A DNA stretch of 5,189 nucleotides from an uncultured Francisella sp. (lineage in GTDB: Bacteria; Pseudomonadota; Gammaproteobacteria; Burkholderiales; Neisseriaceae), in assembly GCA_905373555.1 (NCBI GenBank), contig CAJPTP010000096.1, positions 1-5,189 of the forward strand, written 5' to 3'. The notes below the pieces were generated by a model. It was given only the letters and a program-made list of their open reading frames with translations. It had not been told where the DNA came from and did not search any database. This document shows, one piece after another, positions 1-4,808 of the stretch (positions within the stretch are counted from its first letter, which is position 1; each line of letters opens with the position of its first letter). The translations under genes were made by a program, and so were the position numbers.

Positions 1-2
1 CC

Positions 3-854
3 CAAGCGGCCTTCGCCGAGCAGAATGCCCGACCTTCCGACAAAGAAAGCGCAAGACAGGGCGATGCCGCAGCGAGCGGCGCCGTTGCCCCGGCGCAATC
101 CGATGCGGGATCGGGCCACGACGGCGCGCCCCGCCCCGCCGCCGCCCGAGACTGCGCCCGCTCCCGACAGTTTGGGCGCGCCGAATCGGGAACCGCCGAA
201 CAGGGATCCGACGAGTCGGGCTTCGCTTCAGCCAGGAAGACCATCCGGACGGCCGACGAGGGCGCGAACCGGTCGCCGGCCCCGTCTTCCGCCTCGGCTT
301 GGCCGCAAGCCGCCGACGCCGCAAACATCGCCCAAGAAGGCGCCCGCCCAACCGATGGCGCCGGGAAGCTCGATACAGAAAGCAGCCGCTTGGAGGCCGC
401 CAGAAACCTGTGGGCCGACCCCGCGTTTCGAGACAAGCTCGAAGCGCTGAGCATGAATCAAATCGTTTCGCGCCGTCGGCGCAAGCGCCAACCCGACTGC
501 GCCTTGTTGCTGCCGAACTTCGGCGTCAACCCGCGCAAAGGGGAGCCGTCTTTCTTCGACGGGCTCGCCGAGCCCAAGAAGACTCTTTACGCCATCGGGG
601 CGGCCTTGGACATGGCGGCGCGCTCCGAACCCGTCCGAGTCGCGGGATCCTGCGACCAAGACGCCGGCCAAGGCGAGGCCCGGCCTTACTCGATTCGCAA
701 TGGGCGCAGCGCGCAGCGGCAGGCGCGCGCCGCCGCGGCCGAGTCGGGCGATTCTGAAGCCGACGCCGGTTTGGGCGCCGCCCCAAGCAACGGGCGCGAC
801 GCCCGCCCCGCCCCCAGGCGCAGAAGAAACGGCCAAGACCAAGAGAAACATTGA
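3..854 (+). CDS. Unrecognised protein, 5'-truncated at the window edge, largely low-complexity
   Basis: One frame is open from base 3 to the TGA at 852-854 (283 residues), so the true start lies left of the window. TTG at 390 and ATG at 453 are in frame but look internal. Third positions are mostly G/C and codon choice (AAC, TTC, GGC, TTG) resembles rpsB, which supports coding. Residues 1-129 are rich in Ala, Gly, Ser, Asp, Glu and Arg and look disordered. Residues 130-207 look folded: LWADPAF, a basic run RRRRKR at 157-162, LLLPNFGVNPRKGEPSFF at 168-185, then KKTLYAIGAALDMAA. The tail to 283 is again low-complexity and ends in a second basic run, RRRRNG. No signal peptide or membrane segment is visible in this part. 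I do not recognise a family. It could be the C-terminal part of a nucleic-acid-binding protein, judging only by the basic clusters. Other frames are also open here because of high GC, so some doubt remains. Confidence 0.6.
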   Translation, partial: QAAFAEQNARPSDKESARQGDAAASGAVAPAQSDAGSGHDGAPRPAAARDCARSRQFGRAESGTAEQGSDESGFASARKTIRTADEGANRSPAPSSASAWPQAADAANIAQEGARPTDGAGKLDTESSRLEAARNLWADPAFRDKLEALSMNQIVSRRRRKRQPDCALLLPNFGVNPRKGEPSFFDGLAEPKKTLYAIGAALDMAARSEPVRVAGSCDQDAGQGEARPYSIRNGRSAQRQARAAAAESGDSEADAGLGAAPSNGRDARPAPRRRRNGQDQEKH

Positions 855-872
855 AGGCCGGACGCGACGCAA

Positions 873-901
873 TTGCTCGCGCCGCTCGGATATGATATAA
901 A
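873..901 (+). promoter_or_regulatory. Candidate sigma70-type promoter for rpsB
   Basis: TTGCTC at 873-878 and TATAAA at 896-901 are separated by exactly 17 bases. The -10 box matches 5 of 6 consensus positions and the -35 box 3 of 6. The predicted start is near 908, giving an rpsB leader of about 208 bases. A second -10-like hexamer, TATGAT at 891-896, has no good -35 partner. This is the best promoter I can find between the upstream gene and rpsB. Oddly, a terminator-like hairpin begins only a few bases after the predicted start. Confidence 0.45.
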
Positions 902-910
902 TTCCCGCTT

Positions 911-945
911 CGTCGGCGCCGCCCTGCGCCGTCGTTTGTTTTTTT
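911..945 (+). terminator. Intrinsic terminator-like hairpin with T-rich tail
   Basis: CGGCGC (914-919) pairs with GCGCCG (926-931) around a six-base loop. Two more pairs (911-912 with 933-934) lie beyond a T-T mismatch. A tail of TTTGTTTTTTT follows at 935-945. It lies 57 bases after the stop of the upstream gene and most simply ends that transcript. Because the candidate rpsB promoter fires just before it, it could also act as an attenuator in the rpsB leader. Confidence 0.6.
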
Positions 946-1010
946 GTTTCAATTTTGTTGTTTGCCGTTGTTGGATTGATTTTTAGATTTCTTTTTTTTT
1001 GTGTTATGAC

Positions 1011-1109
1011 CGACGTTTCCCTGCGGGGTGAATCGCAAAATGCCCGATGGGGCAGGCGCTTTGGCGCTTCGATGATTCCTTGGAAACGTCGAGACAACCC
1101 TGATTGGAG
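1011..1109 (+). promoter_or_regulatory. Structured rpsB leader, possible S2 autoregulatory element
   Basis: Seen in sequence: a perfect 10-base inverted repeat, CGACGTTTCC at 1011-1020 and GGAAACGTCG at 1082-1091. It encloses a second stem, GAATC 1030-1034 with GATTC 1074-1078, and two apical hairpins, TGCCC-GATG-GGGCA at 1041-1054 and GCGC-TTTG-GCGC at 1056-1067. GGGGT at 1025-1029 can also pair with ACCCT at 1097-1101 just before the GGAG ribosome binding site, which would make a pseudoknot. Known: in gammaproteobacteria S2 represses its own mRNA through a structured rpsB leader. Inference: this is the functional equivalent here. I have not compared it with any covariance model. A T-rich stretch (about 935-1000, ending in nine T) lies just upstream. 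Confidence 0.6.
1106..1109 (+). promoter_or_regulatory. rpsB ribosome binding site (decides the start)
   Basis: GGAG sits six bases before ATG 1116. An in-frame TTG at 1104 overlaps this site and has no Shine-Dalgarno sequence of its own, so ATG 1116 is preferred. Confidence 0.85.
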
Positions 1110-1115
1110 TTTTCG

Positions 1116-1841
1116 ATGTCCGACGTCACCATTCGCCAGATGATCGAGTGCGGCGTGCACTTTGGCCACCAAACGCGCTACTGGAATCCCAAAATGCGCG
1201 AATACATCTTCGGCGAGCGCAACAAGATCTACATCATCAACCTCGACAAGACCCTGCCGATGTTCCTTGAGGCGCAAAACGTGCTGCGCCGCTTGGCCGC
1301 CAACCGCGGAAACATCTTGTTCGTGGGCACCAAGAAGGCCGCCCGCGACATTGTCAAGGAAGAGGCGACCCGCGCCGGCGTTTCATACGTCGACCATCGC
1401 TGGCTGGGCGGCATGCTGACCAACTTCAAGACGGTCAAGCAGTCCATCAAGCGCTTGGAGGAAAAGAGCCTGGTCTTGCAAAACGCCGAGCAAAGCGGCT
1501 TCAACAAGAAGGAAATCTTGGGCCTGCAGCGCGAGGTCGATAAGCTGGAGCGCTCCTTGGGCGGCATCAAGGACATGAAAACCCTGCCCGACGTCTTGTT
1601 CGTCATCGACACGGGCGTGCAGCGCTTGGCTATCGACGAAGCCAACAAGCTGGGCATCCCCGTCATCGCCGTTGTCGACACCAACAACAGCCCGGACGGC
1701 GTGAAGTACGTCATCCCCGGCAACGACGACTCGTCCAAAGCGATTCGCCTCTACGCCCGCGCCATGGCCGACGCGATTTTGGAAGGCAAGGCCCAAGCCT
1801 TGCAGGAGGCCGCCGAGGCCGCCGCTTCCCCCGAGGCTTGA
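1116..1841 (+). CDS. rpsB: 30S ribosomal protein S2
   Basis: S2 is a structural protein of the small ribosomal subunit. It binds late in 30S assembly and helps recruit S1. The product is 241 residues, the usual bacterial length. The first S2 signature is seen at residues 6-17 (IRQMIECGVHFG), followed by HQTRYWNPKM. The second signature runs over residues 158-185, starting PDVLFVIDTG and ending KLGIPVIA. The segment around residues 105-150 (KQSIKRLEEK to KLERSLGG) fits the coiled-coil insertion of the family. PGNDDSSKAIRLYA at 201-214 is the conserved C-terminal block, and the Ala/Glu-rich tail (EAAEAAASPEA) is ordinary. The start at 1116 is set by GGAG and by alignment of the N-terminus. A strong terminator begins 18 bases after the stop, and tsf, the usual partner in the same operon, does not follow. 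Confidence 0.98.
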   Translation: MSDVTIRQMIECGVHFGHQTRYWNPKMREYIFGERNKIYIINLDKTLPMFLEAQNVLRRLAANRGNILFVGTKKAARDIVKEEATRAGVSYVDHRWLGGMLTNFKTVKQSIKRLEEKSLVLQNAEQSGFNKKEILGLQREVDKLERSLGGIKDMKTLPDVLFVIDTGVQRLAIDEANKLGIPVIAVVDTNNSPDGVKYVIPGNDDSSKAIRLYARAMADAILEGKAQALQEAAEAAASPEA

Positions 1842-1859
1842 TCGCCAGGGCTGCATGAG

Positions 1860-1889
1860 CGCCGCGTTGAGCAACGCGGCGTTTTTTTT
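1860..1889 (+). terminator. Intrinsic terminator of rpsB
   Basis: CGCCGCGTT (1860-1868) pairs perfectly with AACGCGGCG (1873-1881) around a GAGC loop and is followed by eight T (1882-1889). It begins 18 bases after the rpsB stop and should end the transcript before cysS. Confidence 0.93.
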
Positions 1890-1891
1890 GC

Positions 1892-1905
1892 CAAGCCTAG
1901 GCTTG
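1892..1905. repeat. 14-base perfect palindrome between rpsB terminator and cysS
   Basis: CAAGCCTAGGCTTG is a perfect palindrome centred on CCTAGG and lies two bases after the T-run of the rpsB terminator. It contains CTAG, a tetramer that is under-represented in many proteobacterial genomes. It could be an operator for cysS, since it overlaps the weak -35 candidate at 1903-1908. No recognised regulator site is claimed. Confidence 0.5.
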
Positions 1906-1933
1906 CCCGTCCGGGGGCGCTTTGCGCTATCTT
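1903..1933 (+). promoter_or_regulatory. Weak promoter candidate for cysS
   Basis: TTGCCC (1903-1908) and TATCTT (1928-1933) are 19 bases apart, longer than ideal, with 3/6 and 4/6 matches. A promoter is expected here because rpsB ends in a strong terminator, but nothing better is visible. The remaining bases up to 2045 are GC-rich and carry no gene I can support. Confidence 0.22.
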
Positions 1934-2045
1934 TGCCTGCGAGCCGCGGCGAAAGCCAATTCCGGGCCCAAGGGCGCGCGCAAAGGCAGCGGCAAGGCCA
2001 AGGCCGAAACCCGCGCCCAAACCGCAAGCCGCCCACATTCACAGC

Positions 2046-2066
2046 CGCCTTGCCCGGCGCAAGGCG
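2046..2066 (+). promoter_or_regulatory. Stem-loop abutting the cysS ribosome binding site
   Basis: CGCCTTGC (2046-2053) pairs perfectly with GCAAGGCG (2059-2066) around CCGGC. The 8-pair stem ends two bases before the GGAG site. It has no T-run, so it is not a terminator. In the mRNA it could modulate cysS translation, but its role is inferred only from position. Confidence 0.5.
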
Positions 2067-2068
2067 AT

Positions 2069-2072
2069 GGAG
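2069..2072 (+). promoter_or_regulatory. cysS ribosome binding site (decides the start)
   Basis: GGAG lies six bases before ATG 2079, the same spacing as at rpsB. The upstream in-frame ATG at 2067 overlaps this site, so the start at 2079 is preferred; the 2067 start would add only four residues (MESA). Confidence 0.75.
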
Positions 2073-2078
2073 TCCGCC

Positions 2079-3497
2079 ATGTCGCAACTGATGCTTTACA
2101 ACTCGCTCACGCGCCGCAAGGAGCCCTTTGAGCCCATCGATCCGAAGAACGTGCGCATGTACGTGTGCGGCATGACCGTGTACGACTACTGCCACATCGG
2201 GCACGGCAGGCTGCTGGTCGCCTTCGACGCGATCGCGAGGTGGCTGCGGCAATTGGGCTATCCCCTGACCTACGCGCGCAACGTGACCGACGTGGATGAC
2301 AAGATCATCAAACGGGCCAACGAGAACAATGAAAGCCCAGAAAAGCTCGCGCGCCGCTTCGAGCGGCTCATGCGCGAGGATGCCTTGGCGCTGGGGTCGC
2401 TCCCGCCCGATTTGGAGCCGCGCGCGACGGAGAACATGCAAGCCATCGTGGATATGGTCAGAACCTTGGTCGACAAGGGAACGGCGTACGTGGCGCCCAA
2501 CGGCGACGTTTACTACTCCGTGCGCAAATTCCCCCAATACGGCCAATTGTCCGGCAAAAGCATCGACGATCTGCAGGCGGGCAAGCGCGTGGAGATCGGG
2601 GAAGGCAAGCGCGACCCGCTCGACTTCGCCCTTTGGAAAGCCGCCAAGCCCAACGAGCCGTCTTGGGACAGCGATTGGGGCAAGGGCCGGCCCGGATGGC
2701 ACATCGAGTGCTCGGCCATGGGGTTGAAGTGTCTGGGCGAAACCTTCGACCTGCACGGCGGGGGCGCGGATCTGCAATTTCCCCACCATGAAAACGAAAT
2801 CGCCCAAAGCTGCGCGGCTTTGGGCTGCGCCTCGGCGGCGAAGGGAAAAATGAGCCACGTGAAATACTGGCTCCACAACGGCTTTGTTCGGGTCAACGAA
2901 GAGAAGATGTCCAAGTCGCTGCGCAACTTCACCACCATCCGCGACGCGCTGAAGCTGTACGACGGCGAAACCCTGCGCTTTTTCATCCTGCGCTCGCACT
3001 ACCGCAGCCCGCTGAACTACTCCGAGGACAATCTCACCGACGCCAAAAACTCCCTCGACCGCCTTTACACCGCGCTCAACCAAACCCCACCCGCTTCGGG
3101 CGAATTCAAGCTCGACCCCGAAAACGACAAGCTGGTTGGGGCGTTTTACGACGCGATGAACGACGACTTCAACACCACTGGCGCCATCGCCGCCCTGTTC
3201 GAGGCGGCCAACGCCGCGAACAAAAGCGGCGATGCGCGCGACTCCGCGCGGCTCAAAGCCTTGGGCGGGATCTTGGGCTTGCTGCAGCAAGAGCCCGAGG
3301 CGTTTTTCCGCTCGGGCGGCGCGGCGGCGGCCGAGGGGGCGATGGGCGAGGAGGAGATCGACAAGCTGATCCAACAGCGGGCGGTTGCCCGCAAAAACAA
3401 AGATTGGAAAGAGTCGGACCGCATCCGCGACCTGCTGGCGCAAGAGGGCATCTTGCTGGAGGACGGCCCGCAAGGCACGCTTTGGAAGCGCAAATGA
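2079..3497 (+). CDS. cysS: Cysteine--tRNA ligase (cysteinyl-tRNA synthetase)
   Basis: This cytoplasmic class I enzyme charges tRNA-Cys with cysteine using ATP. The product is 472 residues, close to the 461 of the E. coli enzyme. The class I motifs are intact: HIGH at residues 39-42 and KMSKS at 276-280. The four zinc ligands that select cysteine are present as Cys30 (in YVCGMTVYD), Cys211 (in WHIECSAMG), His236 and Glu240 (in FPHHENE). These are each offset by two from the E. coli positions 28, 209, 234 and 238. The C-terminal anticodon-binding part ends with the typical DWKESDRIRDLL and GILLEDGPQGTLWKRK. The start at 2079 is chosen by the GGAG spacing. The gene appears to be a separate transcription unit between two intrinsic terminators. 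Nothing suggests damage. Confidence 0.98.
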   Translation: MSQLMLYNSLTRRKEPFEPIDPKNVRMYVCGMTVYDYCHIGHGRLLVAFDAIARWLRQLGYPLTYARNVTDVDDKIIKRANENNESPEKLARRFERLMREDALALGSLPPDLEPRATENMQAIVDMVRTLVDKGTAYVAPNGDVYYSVRKFPQYGQLSGKSIDDLQAGKRVEIGEGKRDPLDFALWKAAKPNEPSWDSDWGKGRPGWHIECSAMGLKCLGETFDLHGGGADLQFPHHENEIAQSCAALGCASAAKGKMSHVKYWLHNGFVRVNEEKMSKSLRNFTTIRDALKLYDGETLRFFILRSHYRSPLNYSEDNLTDAKNSLDRLYTALNQTPPASGEFKLDPENDKLVGAFYDAMNDDFNTTGAIAALFEAANAANKSGDARDSARLKALGGILGLLQQEPEAFFRSGGAAAAEGAMGEEEIDKLIQQRAVARKNKDWKESDRIRDLLAQEGILLEDGPQGTLWKRK

Positions 3498-3535
3498 ACG
3501 GATAAGCTGAAGAGACGAAACAAACGGAATCGAAG

Positions 3536-3565
3536 AAAAAAAATCGGGCGGGCCCGACGGCCCGA
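3536..3565 (-). terminator. Possible second minus-strand terminator
   Basis: Read on the minus strand, TCGGGC (3565-3560) and GCCCGA (3549-3544) form a six-pair stem with a ten-base loop, directly followed by eight T (3543-3536). An alternative fold, CGGGCC-GTCG-GGCCCG, competes with it. It would be a backup for transcripts passing the 3622-3666 terminator. Confidence 0.4.
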
Positions 3566-3578
3566 ATCCGACGAACTT

Positions 3579-3604
3579 CGGGGGCGAGCGCCCCCGTTTT
3601 TTTT
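3579..3604 (+). terminator. Intrinsic terminator of cysS
   Basis: CGGGGGC (3579-3585) pairs with GCCCCCG (3590-3596) around a GAGC loop, then eight T (3597-3604). It lies 81 bases after the cysS stop. The loop sequence and T-run length are the same as in the rpsB terminator. Confidence 0.92.
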
Positions 3605-3621
3605 GCGCGCTCGCGCCGCCG

Positions 3622-3666
3622 AAAAAAAAAAAACTTCCGCCCCAAGCCCGCGGCCTGAAGCGGAAG
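3622..3666 (-). terminator. Intrinsic terminator for the minus-strand gene
   Basis: Read on the minus strand, CTTCCGC (3666-3660) pairs with GCGGAAG (3640-3634), with an inner stem AGGCC-GCG-GGCTT inside the loop, followed by twelve T (3633-3622). It is about 210 bases after the stop of the convergent gene, which would give a long 3' untranslated region. Confidence 0.75.
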
Positions 3667-3711
3667 CCAAATCCCCAAACGAAAAACAACAGTCAAGAGC
3701 TCTCAACCCCC

Positions 3712-3733
3712 GGCCTTGAATCGCTTCAAGGCC
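3712..3733. repeat. Perfect 9-pair stem-loop of unknown role
   Basis: GGCCTTGAA (3712-3720) pairs perfectly with TTCAAGGCC (3725-3733) around TCGC. No T-run flanks it on either strand, so it is not a canonical terminator. It would lie in the 3' untranslated region of the minus-strand gene and could be an RNA-stabilising hairpin or a copy of a dispersed element. Confidence 0.6.
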
Positions 3734-3839
3734 CGGAGTTTCGGACGGGCTCATTATCCGATTGTTTCGGATTTTGCGCATGAGGCATATTGTCGCGCCA
3801 AGCGCCGGCGGGCGGCGGCGGGCTCGAAGCGGAAGCCAC

Positions 3840-3876
3840 GGCGCGCGACGGGGTTCGGTCACGCAAAACGCGCGCC
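3840..3876. repeat. 8-pair G/C inverted repeat abutting the minus-strand stop codon
   Basis: GGCGCGCG (3840-3847) is the reverse complement of CGCGCGCC (3869-3876), with 21 bases between. The right arm touches the TGA of the carbonic-anhydrase-like gene. There is no T-run after it on the minus strand. It may protect the 3' end of the message or be incidental in GC-rich DNA. Confidence 0.45.
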
Positions 3877-4590
3877 TCAAAGCTTGGCGGTTCGGGCGAC
3901 GGCCTCCCGGCGCCAGCGTTCGTGCTCGCGCGACACCTCGATGTAATGCTTGGCCGAATGCTCAAAGAAAGCCAATTCGTCCTCGGTGAGCGGGCGCGCC
4001 TTGCGCGCGGGGGAGCCGATGTACAGATAACCGCTTTCCAAGACCTTGCCCGGGGGCACCAAGGCGCCCGCGCCGATCAACACGCGGTTTTGAACCACGC
4101 ATCCGTCCAGCAAAACCGCCGCCATCCCCACCAACACCTCGTCGCCGATCTTGCAGCCGTGCAGCATGGCCTGATGGCCGATCGTGCAGTTTTTGCCCAC
4201 GATCGTGGGTTGGCCGTTCGGAGCCCGATCCGAAACGCTTTGCACATGGACAATCGTCCCGTCCTGAACATTGGACCCGTCTCCGATCGAGATCCAGTTG
4301 ACGTCGCCGCGCAAAACGGCCATGGGATAGACCGAGGACATGGCGCCCAAAGCCACGCGCCCGATCACGACGGCCAAGGGGTCGACCGCCGCGTCCAAAG
4401 CGACCAAAGGCCAATCGCCGCGGTAAGGGCGAAAACGCGCATCGGCGGGGCCAAACCGCAACGCTTGGGGAGCCGAGCTTGCGCCCGCGTCGATCAAAGC
4501 CTCGGGATGGGCCGCGCCCGCCGAAGCCAACTTGCGCCAAGTCCGAGCGAAAGGCTCGACGGGCGCAACTTTGCTGTCCGATTCGTTCAT
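3877..4590 (-). CDS. Gamma-carbonic anhydrase family protein (YrdA/PaaY-like hexapeptide protein)
   Basis: The product is 237 residues and forms a left-handed beta-helix of hexapeptide repeats, seen from about residue 69 to 180 (for example VVIGRV, ISIGDG, CTIGHQ, CKIGDE, VLIGAG). Family zinc ligands are present as His115 (VQDGTIVHV), His139 and His144 (TIGHQAMLHGC). The active-site motif LRGDVN (residues 93-98) and Gln109-Asp110 are also there. The C-terminus has the usual LESGYLYIGSPARKARPLTEDE block and a helical tail. Known: members act as trimers; some are carbonic anhydrases, and PaaY is a thioesterase, so the reaction here is uncertain. Family proteins are usually 170-200 residues. Here about 50 extra residues precede the conserved RPYRGDWP. 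The ATG at 4590 has only a weak AGG seven bases upstream, so the true start could be internal (TTG at residue 21 is one option). Confidence 0.9.
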   Translation of the reverse strand: MNESDSKVAPVEPFARTWRKLASAGAAHPEALIDAGASSAPQALRFGPADARFRPYRGDWPLVALDAAVDPLAVVIGRVALGAMSSVYPMAVLRGDVNWISIGDGSNVQDGTIVHVQSVSDRAPNGQPTIVGKNCTIGHQAMLHGCKIGDEVLVGMAAVLLDGCVVQNRVLIGAGALVPPGKVLESGYLYIGSPARKARPLTEDELAFFEHSAKHYIEVSREHERWRREAVARTAKL

Positions 4591-4611
4591 TTTTCAGCCT
4601 GCAGTCAAAAA

Positions 4612-4637
4612 CCCGAAAAGGGCGGCCCGAAAAGGGC
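4612..4637. repeat. Tandem 12-base repeat upstream of the carbonic-anhydrase-like gene
   Basis: CCCGAAAAGGGC occurs at 4612-4623 and 4626-4637, two bases apart. Each copy can fold on itself (CCC with GGG around GAAAA). The pair lies 22-47 bases upstream of the ATG on the minus strand, in its promoter or leader region. No good sigma70 boxes are visible there. Confidence 0.5.
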
Positions 4638-4746
4638 AAAACGGAAACGGGCGGGAAAAAATGGGCGAGGCGGCCCGACCCAAGGCTTGGCCCGGCCGAC
4701 CGGCCCAACCGTCCGGCATGCTTTTCCCCTGCCTGAAAGACAAAAA

Positions 4747-4777
4747 GGGGAAAGGGAAAAGGGGAAAAGATGGGGGG
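4747..4777 (+). other. G-quadruplex motif / purine tract between the two minus-strand genes
   Basis: Four G runs lie on the plus strand: 4747-4750, 4754-4756, 4761-4764 and 4772-4777, with gaps of 3, 4 and 7 bases. This meets the usual quadruplex pattern. The plus strand is the template for the flanking minus-strand genes, so their RNA would instead carry a C/U-rich tract of about 38 bases with a single G. That tract could serve as a Rho loading site after the hydratase gene. Confidence 0.55.
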
Positions 4778-4808
4778 AGGCCAAAGGCCGGCGCCGACGG
4801 GCCCCGGC

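Larger units (their letters stand above)
3498..3876. other. Convergent intergenic region without a supported gene
   Basis: These 379 bases separate cysS from the convergent carbonic-anhydrase-like gene. In order they hold A8 plus a hairpin (3536-3565), the cysS terminator (3579-3604), an A12 tract with a long stem reading as a minus-strand terminator (3622-3666), a perfect stem-loop (3712-3733), and an inverted repeat beside the minus-strand stop (3840-3876). A 13-base direct repeat, GAAGCGGAAGCCA, occurs at 3657-3669 and 3826-3838. The short open frames here lack Shine-Dalgarno sites and family resemblance. I find no tRNA fold. Confidence 0.7.

Noticed and set aside
25..450. Proline/arginine-rich plus-strand frame beginning at ATG 25
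   Set aside because: It overlaps the better frame that is open from base 3 to 854, and its Pro/Arg-heavy composition is typical of an out-of-frame reading of GC-rich DNA.
1104..1106. Alternative TTG start of rpsB, four residues upstream
   Set aside because: It overlaps the GGAG that serves ATG 1116, and S2 proteins normally begin at the later position.
228..1277. 349-codon minus-strand open frame across the rpsB start and upstream gene
   Set aside because: It begins inside rpsB, crosses the T-rich leader and shows no family motif. It is a shadow of the plus-strand coding frames.
1922..2131. 69-codon frame before cysS with a Lys/Ala/Gly-rich middle
   Set aside because: It has a TTG start with no ribosome binding site and runs into cysS in another frame. 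A remnant tail or leader peptide is possible but unsupported.
1383..3689. Very long minus-strand open frame (768 codons) opposite cysS and rpsB
   Set aside because: It lies antisense to two certain genes and runs through terminators. Its openness follows from the G/C-ending codons of the real genes, and its product resembles no family.
3763..3791. TTGTTT and CATATT with 17-base spacing on the plus strand
   Set aside because: The boxes are weak and no plus-strand gene follows; it leads only into the convergent gene.
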